DNA of 10,656 bases from Balneolaceae bacterium (GTDB lineage Bacteria; Bacteroidota; Rhodothermia; Balneolales; Balneolaceae), in NCBI GenBank assembly GCA_021767245.1, contig JAASTO010000078.1, positions 1-10,656 on the forward strand. The letters run 5' to 3'. Shown piece after piece: positions 1 through 5,552 of the stretch (position 1 is its first letter; each line of letters begins with the position of its first letter). Under the pieces are notes generated by a model. It was given only the letters and a program-made list of their open reading frames with translations, made no database searches and was not told where the DNA came from. Both the position numbers and the translations under genes were made by a program.

Positions 1-282
1 CGTATCAATGAAGCTAAAGGCCGGGCTAAGGAAATTGAGCTGGTGGCTACAGCAACTGCCAAGGGCATTCGCCGCGTGGCCGAAGCGATCGAAAAACCGG
101 GTGGTGACCTTGCCGTAAAAACGAAGTTGGTAGAACAATACATCAAGCAGTTTGGGAATATCATCAAAAAGTCGAATGTCTCTGTCCTGCCTACTGAAAC
201 TGCAAACCTGAAGACCTTTTTTGAAGGGGTTAGTCAGATCAGTGACCACACTAAAGACCCATCAAACCAAACCGGTAAATAA
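1..282 (+). CDS. SPFH/band-7 (stomatin/slipin-like) protein, C-terminal part only
   Basis: The reading frame is open from the left edge and ends at a TAA at 280-282, so only about the last 93 residues are visible and the true start lies outside the window. The visible part begins with an Ala/Glu-rich helix (RINEAKGRAKEIELVATATA), typical of the coiled-coil tail that follows the SPFH domain in stomatins, slipins and QmcA-like proteins. It then has the usual C-terminal pattern (VAEAI, LKTKLVEQYIKQFGNI, SNVSVLPT). The tail aligns along its length with the tail of the next gene (RRINEAEGYAEEI, VAAALSQPKG, LSEKYLDTLSGL, NNVILPKDISN), so the two are tandem paralogues. Such proteins form membrane-anchored oligomers that organise membrane microdomains and often work with proteases or NfeD partners; that role is family knowledge. 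A GTG at 43 is an internal codon, not the start. The spacing to the next gene (11 bp) suggests co-transcription. Confidence 0.85.
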   Translation, partial: RINEAKGRAKEIELVATATAKGIRRVAEAIEKPGGDLAVKTKLVEQYIKQFGNIIKKSNVSVLPTETANLKTFFEGVSQISDHTKDPSNQTGK

Positions 283-293
283 GGAGTATCACA

Positions 294-1226
294 ATGGAAA
301 TCATGGAATCGATCAGTAAGGTATTATTAGGACTCTTCTCCATTTATGTGATGTATCAGTTTATTCGGTCACTCAGGATGGTACCCAATCAGTTTGCTTT
401 TATTGTAGAACGGCTTGGTAATTATCACAAAACCCTGGGGCCAGGGTTTCACGCCCTCATCCCGATCATTGATAAGGTGGTGTACAAACAGGACCTGAGA
501 GAGGAAACCATCGAAGTGGAACCTCAGGAATGCTTCACCAAAGATAACGTTAAAGTAGAAGTGGATGGGGTGATCTATCTGAGTGTGGTTGATCCGGTCA
601 ATGCCAGTTATGGGGTCACTGATTACCGGTATGCCGCTGTACAGCTGGCACAAACCACGACCCGCTCAGTTCTGGGTAATATGGATCTTGACGAAACTTT
701 CGAAGAGCGTGCCGCTATGAGTAAAGAAGTGGTGAAAGTACTCAGTGAGGTGGAACAGGTCTGGGGGATCAAAGTGCACCGTTATGAGATCAAGAATATT
801 GTTACTCCGCGAACCGTGCAAAAAGCTATGGAACGACAAATGACCGCCGAACGTGATCGCCGTGCCATTATTGCTAAATCGGAAGGCGTCAAAGGTTCGA
901 AAATAAATGATGCCGAAGGTATGAGGGCGGAGATCATCAACATTTCTGAAGCCGAAATGCAGCGTCGCATCAATGAAGCAGAAGGTTATGCTGAAGAGAT
1001 CCTTTCCATTGCTGAGGCTACGGCCAAATCTATTGAAGAAGTAGCTGCTGCCCTTTCCCAGCCAAAAGGAAAAGAAGCCATGAAGCTTCAGCTTTCCGAA
1101 AAATACCTGGATACTCTATCCGGTCTGGGTCGGGATGAAAACAACGTGATCCTGCCAAAAGATATCTCCAACTATGAGGCTCTAATGGAGGGATTATCCC
1201 TGAAAGATCTTGATGATAATAAGTAA
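294..1226 (+). CDS. SPFH/band-7 (stomatin/slipin-like) membrane protein
   Basis: This 310-residue protein has a single N-terminal hydrophobic segment (about residues 8-25, VLLGLFSIYVMYQFI) that should anchor it in the membrane. The SPFH/band-7 domain follows at about residues 30-190, with the familiar VPNQFAFIVERLGNYHKTLGPGFH start, the DLREET region, the FTKDNVKVEVDGVIY strand pair, and RTVQKAMERQMTAERDRRAII at its end. The tail (about 190-260) is an Ala/Glu-rich coiled coil that promotes oligomerisation in this family. Length is normal for stomatin/QmcA-type proteins. The start is well supported: AAGGAG at 281-286 lies seven bases before the ATG and overlaps the TAA of the upstream gene, which suggests translational linkage with it. 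The partner is the tandem paralogue upstream; no nfeD-like gene follows. The likely role is a membrane scaffold in protein quality control or lipid-domain organisation (inference from the family). The gene ends just before a hairpin at 1245-1273. Confidence 0.92.
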   Translation: MEIMESISKVLLGLFSIYVMYQFIRSLRMVPNQFAFIVERLGNYHKTLGPGFHALIPIIDKVVYKQDLREETIEVEPQECFTKDNVKVEVDGVIYLSVVDPVNASYGVTDYRYAAVQLAQTTTRSVLGNMDLDETFEERAAMSKEVVKVLSEVEQVWGIKVHRYEIKNIVTPRTVQKAMERQMTAERDRRAIIAKSEGVKGSKINDAEGMRAEIINISEAEMQRRINEAEGYAEEILSIAEATAKSIEEVAAALSQPKGKEAMKLQLSEKYLDTLSGLGRDENNVILPKDISNYEALMEGLSLKDLDDNK

Positions 1227-1419
1227 CTAAATAATTTTGTTATCTCGGTCTGACGGATTACCCGTCTGACCGATCGATGAAGGTACCACCCAAGCCTGTT
1301 CTTCTTTAAGCATGTCTAACTTTTGAAGCTTAATTCATCGATCAGACAGCTCATTGCAAGATTTGAAGGTACGTGGCATGTCCACCCGTCAGATCGGGGT
1401 TGATTGCCATGACTTACAG
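1227..1419. other. Non-coding stretch with several short inverted repeats
   Basis: I see no gene here. The clearest structure is a stem-loop at 1245-1273: TCGGTCTGACGG pairs with CCGTCTGACCGA (12 positions, one T-T mismatch) around the loop ATTAC. It could mark the end of the SPFH transcript, but no T-run follows it. A second, perfect 10-bp inverted repeat is GATCGATGAA (1272-1281) with TTCATCGATC (1334-1343). The first arm of the stem-loop also has a partner farther away, CCGTCAGATCGG at 1386-1397, so alternative pairings are possible. TGAAGGTAC occurs twice in the same direction (1278-1286 and 1364-1372). The pattern suggests remnants of a repeat element or a structured untranslated RNA, but I do not recognise a family. 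Confidence 0.4.
1245..1273 (+). terminator. Possible transcription-end stem-loop after the SPFH genes
   Basis: The arms are at 1245-1256 and 1262-1273, with one internal T-T mismatch and a 5-base loop. It starts 18 bases after the SPFH stop codon, which is a normal place for a terminator. The downstream sequence (ATCGATGAAGG) lacks the U-tract of a classical intrinsic terminator, so it may instead be a transcript-stabilising hairpin or part of the repeat cluster that follows. Confidence 0.35.
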
Positions 1420-1656
1420 GACCCTATCCCTATTCCTTTCCCTCCGGCTCATATATTCATTCAACTGAAACCATTTCACCGCCGCAGGGCAAGGGGTCGC
1501 TTTGGGAAGAATCTTGGCAGGTAGTCGTTTTTGGGCTTAATGATTCTCTTTTTCTGGCTTGATGGAGATAGCAACCTCCCAAACAATACAGGCGTCTCCT
1601 TCCTTGGCGCCCTTGCGCGTTAGGGAAGGAACAAGGATGGGTCCCCCGGCCGGGCT
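1420..1656 (+). repeat. Structured direct-repeat element, copy A (left flank of DUF559 remnant)
   Basis: This copy matches the stretch at 2084-2312 in the same orientation, in conserved blocks with variable sequence between them. The blocks are: an ACCCTATC-like start and TTTCCCT (1421-1443); AAGAATCTTGGCAGGTAG at 1507-1524 (17 of 18 bases as in copy B at 2160-2177); the 15-base GCGTCTCCTTCCTTG at 1592-1606 (identical at 2244-2258); and a 28-base block at 1623-1650 that is identical to 2279-2306. Two stem-loops are visible: CCTTTCCCT (1435-1443) with AGGGCAAGG (1486-1494), one mismatch; and TCCTTCC (1597-1603) with GGAAGGA (1624-1630). It encodes nothing recognisable. The offset to copy B is about 652-664 bases. 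I do not recognise it as a named repeat family. Confidence 0.8.
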
Positions 1657-1689
1657 TGCAGTTTTCCCAAAAAAGAACCTATTTCCACC

Positions 1690-2062
1690 ATGAACCTAAC
1701 ATGGAAATCCATAACAGAAATAGCCCGGGAGCTTCGAAAAAATCCAACTGCATCTGAAAAAACTGCTTTGGAAACATCTAAGAAAACGCCAGCTCCAAGG
1801 CTTTAAATTTCTCCGTCAAAAACCATTTGTACATGAGCAGCGAGAGACCCGTCGATACTTTTATATCGCTGACTTTTACTGTGCCGAATTAAACCTAGTA
1901 ATTGAAGTAGATGGGAAAATTCACAATTTCCAAAAAGAATATGATTACCAGCGGGACTTGGTTTTGAACGGATTGGGTTTGAGAGTGCTGCGAATTAAAA
2001 ATGAGGAGTTGGTGGATATGGATGGGGTTTTGGAGCGGATTTTGGAGTTTATGCCCGAATGA
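1690..2062 (+). pseudogene. DUF559 family endonuclease-domain protein, broken by a one-base insertion
   Basis: The ATG at 1690 opens a frame that reads MNLTWKSITEIARELRKNPT and ends early at a TAA (1804-1806), giving only 38 codons. After the run of six A at 1757-1762 the homology continues in the +1 frame from CTG at 1763 to TGA at 2060-2062. Dropping one A restores a single 123-residue protein, the usual size of stand-alone DUF559 proteins. The rebuilt protein has the family's hallmarks: ARELRKNPTASEKLLWKHLR at the start, GFKFLRQ, IADFYC (Asp61), LVIEVDGKIH (Glu72, Asp74, His78), DYQRD, and LGLRVLRIKNEEL near the end. DUF559 is related to Vsr-type nucleases of the PD-(D/E)XK fold; the D and ExD positions are the probable metal-binding residues. 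Cellular role is not established. The gene sits alone between two copies of a structured repeat. The frameshift could be real decay or a sequencing error; the otherwise clean C-terminal frame argues that any decay is recent. Confidence 0.82.
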
Positions 2063-2083
2063 CTTTGATGCCCTGTCCAACAA

Positions 2084-2312
2084 AACCCTATCTCTGGCTC
2101 TTTCCCTAACGTTCGCTTGCATTATGCCGCTCACGCCAAGGGAAAGAGGACGCCTTGGTAAGAATTTTGGCAGGTAGTACAATTCAGCCAAAACGAATCT
2201 CCTTTTGGGCTCGGTAGCAAAACCAACATCCAATTTCACCAGTGCGTCTCCTTCCTTGCGGAGCGTTAGCGTCACGGAGGGAAGGAACAAGGATGGGTCC
2301 CCCGGCGGGTAA
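2084..2312 (+). repeat. Structured direct-repeat element, copy B (right flank of DUF559 remnant)
   Basis: This is the second copy of the element at 1420-1656, in the same orientation. It carries a perfect 10-bp stem, CTCTTTCCCT (2098-2107) with AGGGAAAGAG (2139-2148), around a 31-base loop. It then has the core AAGAATTTTGGCAGGTAG (2160-2177) and a second stem-loop, TCCTTCC (2249-2255) with GGAAGGA (2280-2286), which extends inward with further pairs around a TTAG loop. The last 28-base block, 2279-2306, is identical to 1623-1650. In the first stem the pair T2099-A2147 is C1435-G1494 in copy A, a compensatory change that favours a conserved structure. A minus-strand open frame running through here (1895-2290) has no recognisable protein character. 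Confidence 0.8.
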
Positions 2313-2393
2313 TCTTTTCATGAAACCCCTGCTTTAATTATTTATATTCACTCTCCTAAATAAAGAATCCAAAAACACAGATATATTCAGAAG

Positions 2394-4130
2394 ATGGACG
2401 CATTAGATTCGGCTGTACAAAATAAGATCGACCAATGGCTATCAGGTAGTTATGATGAGGACACTAAGAATGAGATCCAAAGACTTTTAGATGAAAAGAA
2501 ATTTGATGAACTGACAGATGCGTTCTATAAAGATCTTGAGTTTGGTACCGGCGGACTTCGGGGCATAATGGGAATCGGTTCAAACCGTGTAAATAAATAT
2601 ACCTTTGGCATGGCCACTCAGGGGCTCTCCAATTTCCTGAAAAAACAATATACCGGAGAGGACATCAAAGTGGTGATCGCTCACGATTGCCGAAACTATT
2701 CAACAGAACTGGCAAATGTTGTGGCTGATGTATTTTCAGCTAACGGTATCAAGGTTTACTTTTTCGATGCCCTGCGCCCTACCCCGGAATTATCCTTTGC
2801 TATCAGAGAACTGAAATGCCATAGTGGTGTCATGCTGACGGCTTCTCACAATCCTAAGGAATACAACGGATATAAGGCTTACGGTGCCGATGGTGGACAG
2901 TTGGTCGCCCCGTATGACAAAATGGTGATGGATGAAGTTCAAAACATCAATTCGGTAGATGAGGTCAAGTTTGAGCGTAACGAAGATCTGATAGAAGTGA
3001 TCGGAGCAGAGATCGATGAACGTTACCTCGAGGAACTTGAAAAATTGTCCGTTTCAAAAGATGCCATCAGCCGTCAAAAGGACATGAAAATCGTGTTCTC
3101 CCCAATTCACGGCACTTCCCGAAAACTTGTACCTGATGCCTTGAAGCGCTTTGGGTTCGAGAATGTCATTCTTGTGGATGAACAGATGACAGCCGACGGA
3201 AATTTCCCAACGGTGGTATATCCGAATCCTGAAGAAAAAGAAGCCCTGGATATGGCCCTTGATAAAGCCCGGGAAACCGGTGCTGACTTGGTGATGGCTA
3301 CCGATCCTGATGCCGACCGTGTTGGTATTGCTGTTAGGAATACGGAGGGAGAACTGGTTCTTCTGAATGGTAATCAAACCGGCTCCCTGCTGATCCATTA
3401 TATACTGGAAGCCTGGGAAAAGGCCGGAAAGATCACCGGAAATGAGTATATCGTCAAGACGGTTGTGACTTCCTATATCATTGATCGTATTGCGGAAGAT
3501 AAAGGGGTTGAGTGCTTTAACACCCTTACCGGATTCAAGTACATTGGTGAGCTGATGACCAAACTGGAAGGTAAAAAACAGTTTATTGCCGGGGGTGAGG
3601 AAAGCTATGGATACCTGATCGGGGAACACGTCAGAGATAAAGATGCCGTGATCTCATGTGCCATGATCGCAGAAATGGCCGCTTACTACAAAGATCAAGG
3701 GAGCAGTTTGTACGAAGCCCTGCTTGATATGTATGTCGAATACGGACTTTTCCGGGAAGACCTGAAATCAGTGTACAAGAAAGGAAAATCAGGAGCTGAA
3801 GAGATCAAGAAAATGATGATGAACTTCCGCTCCAATCCCCCTAAAAAACTGGCGGGCTCTCAGGTTGTGACCATCAAGGATTACCAAAGCTCAAAAGAAA
3901 AGAATATGGCTACCGGGGAAGTAACCGACATTGACCTGCCCGCCTCCAATGTACTGCAGTTCATCACAGAAGATGGAAGCATGGTATCGGTTCGCCCATC
4001 CGGCACTGAACCGAAAATCAAATTCTATTGCAGCGTCAATGTAAACCTGATGAGTGCCGAAGACTACGGGCCTGCTGTGGCTACTTTGGATAAGAAAATT
4101 GATGTCATGATCGAGGCTCTAAGTTCCTGA
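2394..4130 (+). CDS. pgcA: Alpha-D-phosphohexomutase (phosphoglucomutase/phosphomannomutase, PgcA-like)
   Basis: This 578-residue cytoplasmic enzyme should interconvert hexose 1-phosphate and hexose 6-phosphate (glucose, possibly mannose), linking glycolysis to polysaccharide and nucleotide-sugar synthesis. All four functional loops of the family are present: the catalytic phosphoserine motif TASHNP (Ser151), followed by EYNGYKAYGADGGQ; the metal-binding DPDADR (304-309); the sugar-binding GGEESYGY (400-407); and the phosphate-binding RPSGTEPK (534-541). The N-terminal FGTGGLRGIMGIG (50-62) is typical of the long PgcA/PGM2-type branch, and the length fits that branch rather than the 450-residue GlmM/ManB type. 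Substrate preference cannot be read from the sequence. The ATG has only a weak purine stretch (AGAAG) directly before it, but the N-terminus fits the family. It stands alone: gene-free repeats precede it and 160 non-coding bases follow, so it probably has its own promoter in the AT-rich stretch at about 2313-2393, where I can name no clear motif. Confidence 0.93.
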   Translation: MDALDSAVQNKIDQWLSGSYDEDTKNEIQRLLDEKKFDELTDAFYKDLEFGTGGLRGIMGIGSNRVNKYTFGMATQGLSNFLKKQYTGEDIKVVIAHDCRNYSTELANVVADVFSANGIKVYFFDALRPTPELSFAIRELKCHSGVMLTASHNPKEYNGYKAYGADGGQLVAPYDKMVMDEVQNINSVDEVKFERNEDLIEVIGAEIDERYLEELEKLSVSKDAISRQKDMKIVFSPIHGTSRKLVPDALKRFGFENVILVDEQMTADGNFPTVVYPNPEEKEALDMALDKARETGADLVMATDPDADRVGIAVRNTEGELVLLNGNQTGSLLIHYILEAWEKAGKITGNEYIVKTVVTSYIIDRIAEDKGVECFNTLTGFKYIGELMTKLEGKKQFIAGGEESYGYLIGEHVRDKDAVISCAMIAEMAAYYKDQGSSLYEALLDMYVEYGLFREDLKSVYKKGKSGAEEIKKMMMNFRSNPPKKLAGSQVVTIKDYQSSKEKNMATGEVTDIDLPASNVLQFITEDGSMVSVRPSGTEPKIKFYCSVNVNLMSAEDYGPAVATLDKKIDVMIEALSS

Positions 4131-4193
4131 TCCTAAAAATAGCATCCGGGCATTAAATCCACTTTACTTTAATTGCCAAACCTCATTAATTGC

Positions 4194-4246
4194 GTGTTGT
4201 GAACTCCACATTTTTTGGGAACACTGAGTCCCAGAATGTGTTGTGA
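4194..4246 (+). promoter_or_regulatory. Leader of the baeRF gene: 9-bp direct repeats around a stem-loop
   Basis: GTGTTGTGA occurs twice in the same direction, at 4194-4202 and 4238-4246. Between and into the second copy lies an imperfect stem-loop: CACATT (4207-4212) with AATGTG (4235-4240), and TGGGA (4216-4220) with TCCCA (4229-4233), around an ACACTGAG loop. The second stem arm overlaps the second repeat, so binding of a factor and folding could compete. No T-run follows, so it is not a good terminator for the upstream mutase. It ends 44 bases before the next start codon, which suits an operator or a structured 5' leader. Function is unknown. Confidence 0.35.
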
Positions 4247-4290
4247 TATATAGATATACAACTACATCTAAATTAAAAGAGGAGTTATAA

Positions 4291-5436
4291 ATGAGTGTAG
4301 TAAGAAGAGAAACCATTGAGAAACTTCTTGGGCAAACCCAGGAGTTAAATGTCACTATCTTTCTGCCAACCCATAAAACAGGGGAAGAAGCCAAACAGGA
4401 TTCCATACGGCTTAAGAATTTGATCCAAAAAGCCAAAACAGATCTAATCGACTTAGGCTGGAAAGAAAATAGGGTTGATGAACTGTTTAAACCGGTTGTT
4501 GATAAGACCGAAGAAAATCAATTCTGGCTGCATCAGGACAAGGGATTAGCGATCTATGCCAACGAAAATTATTTCGATTTCTTTAAGATTCCTGTGTCTC
4601 CCAAAGAAAATTACTACATCTCTGAAAATTTTCTAATCACTCCATTGCTTGAACTTCAAAATCATCACAGTTCTTACCACATACTTCTTCTCAGCCAGAA
4701 TGAGACCAAGATGTTCAGGGTGGAACCGGATGAGACCACACAGATCGCTTTTGAAAGCGTACCCACAAGTATGGAAGATCATCTGAAATACCATGTGCAT
4801 GAACGATCCATGCAGCATCATTCCGGAGCCCGAGGCGGCGGAGCTGTTTTCCATGGACAAGGCGGTGAAGCTGACGAAAACAACAAGGAATTGGAATTGT
4901 TCCTGAAACACATTGAAAACAAGGTCACCAAGTATCTTAAGAAAGTAAACGGTCCATTAGTGCTTGCCGGACCTGAGAAAATGGTCTCATTCTATAAAAA
5001 GGCTAACAAGTACTTCAACGTACTCGATAACTACATTGCCGGTAATTGCGACAATAAAAGCGTTAAAGAGTTAGAAGATGAATCATGGAGTATTGTTGAA
5101 GCTTATTTTCGTGAAGAAATAGACAGTGATATTGAACGCTTTAATAACCTGAAAGGCAGTGAACTGATCTCAACTGACATCAGTGATGTGATAAAGAGTG
5201 CCTACTTTGGAAAAGTAGATACCCTTTTCGTGCCGATGGGTTATCATCAGTATGGTATTTTTGATCCGGATAAAAATCAGGTGGAGATCTCTGATAAGAT
5301 GAATGGCAAAACCATTGACCTGATCAATTTTGCAGCCATTTCTGCTATCCGAAATGGCAGTACACTTTATGGCCTGTCGCAGGAACAGGTCCCAGAAAAC
5401 TCCGGACTTGCAGCCATTTACCGGTACAAAACCTAA
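4291..5436 (+). CDS. Bacterial homologue of archaeo-eukaryotic release factor 1 / pelota (baeRF class)
   Basis: This 381-residue soluble protein has the three-part layout of bacterial eRF1/pelota homologues. The N-terminal domain (about 1-120) contains LNVTIFLPTHKTGEEAKQDS and RLKNLIQKA, the signature opening of these families. The middle domain (about 125-280) has the YHILLLSQNETKMFRV strands, then a Gly/His-rich loop RGGGAVFHGQGG (181-192) at the place of the GGQ loop of eRF1, then FLKHIENKV and GPLVLAGPEKMVSFYKK. The C-terminal L7Ae-like domain (about 285-381) has KVDTLFVPMGYHQYGIFD and ends with GLAAIYRY. In eRF1 and pelota this arrangement reaches the ribosomal A site; for the bacterial families a role in ribosome rescue, hibernation or stress has been proposed from comparative genomics, and I know of no proof. 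I do not assign the exact baeRF family number. The start is clear: AGGAG at 4280-4284, six bases before the ATG. It is monocistronic, converging with the kinase gene. Confidence 0.82.
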   Translation: MSVVRRETIEKLLGQTQELNVTIFLPTHKTGEEAKQDSIRLKNLIQKAKTDLIDLGWKENRVDELFKPVVDKTEENQFWLHQDKGLAIYANENYFDFFKIPVSPKENYYISENFLITPLLELQNHHSSYHILLLSQNETKMFRVEPDETTQIAFESVPTSMEDHLKYHVHERSMQHHSGARGGGAVFHGQGGEADENNKELELFLKHIENKVTKYLKKVNGPLVLAGPEKMVSFYKKANKYFNVLDNYIAGNCDNKSVKELEDESWSIVEAYFREEIDSDIERFNNLKGSELISTDISDVIKSAYFGKVDTLFVPMGYHQYGIFDPDKNQVEISDKMNGKTIDLINFAAISAIRNGSTLYGLSQEQVPENSGLAAIYRYKT

Positions 5437-5444
5437 ACAAATAA

Positions 5445-5533
5445 GAAACCGGTTCCGTGGAAACCAAGATAGAATAAACGATCAAAAGAATGTATTTGAC
5501 CATCTTTCTGCCTAACGGAACCGGTATTTTTTT
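5445..5533. terminator. Bidirectional terminator candidate between convergent genes
   Basis: A perfect 11-bp inverted repeat, ACCGGTTCCGT (5448-5458) with ACGGAACCGGT (5515-5525), is followed on the plus strand by A and seven T (5527-5533). On the minus strand the mirror-image arm is followed by TTCTTATTTG. It lies between the stop codons of two converging genes, so it can serve both. The loop is unusually long (56 bases), but it can fold further: TCAAA (5482-5486) with TTTGA (5495-5499) and AAGAT (5466-5470) with ATCTT (5502-5506), giving one extended nested hairpin. Confidence 0.75.
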
Positions 5534-5552
5534 CTGATCTACTCTTATATAC

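Larger units (their letters stand above)
1420..2312 (+). mobile_element. Candidate DUF559 cassette with duplicated structured flanks
   Basis: The two repeat copies and the DUF559 remnant together form a unit of about 0.9 kb in an otherwise gene-free interval between unrelated genes. There is no transposase, integrase or reverse transcriptase, no clear terminal inverted repeats, and I could not identify a target-site duplication. The call of a mobile or selfish cassette is therefore an inference from three things: a lone nuclease-fold gene, direct repeats on both sides, and decay of the gene. The alternative is that the gene inserted into, or was captured between, two copies of an ordinary intergenic repeat. 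Confidence 0.4.

Noticed and set aside
1754..1770. Programmed -1 frameshift at the A-run in DUF559 (A AAA AAC-like heptamer)
   Set aside because: The heptamer is out of phase with the upstream frame, and rejoining the frames needs +1 (or -2), so the classical -1 mechanism does not apply.
1895..2290. Open frame of 131 codons on the minus strand across the end of the DUF559 remnant and repeat copy B
   Set aside because: It runs antisense to a clear DUF559 coding match and through non-coding repeat; its translation shows no recognisable domain.
1420..2312. CRISPR array suggested by the repeated blocks
   Set aside because: There are only two copies about 650 bases apart with a gene between them, not regularly spaced short repeats with spacers.
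2313..2393. A Bacteroidota-type promoter (-7 TAnnTTTG) for the mutase gene
   Set aside because: The stretch is AT-rich but I find no convincing match to that motif or to a paired -35/-10 set.
3054..3629. Open frame of 191 codons on the minus strand inside the phosphohexomutase gene
   Set aside because: It is fully antisense to a conserved enzyme including its metal-binding loop, and the translation has no family features.
4164..4436. Open frame of 90 codons on the minus strand over the baeRF leader and start
   Set aside because: It is antisense to the well-supported ribosome binding site and N-terminal coding sequence of the baeRF gene, with no recognisable domain.
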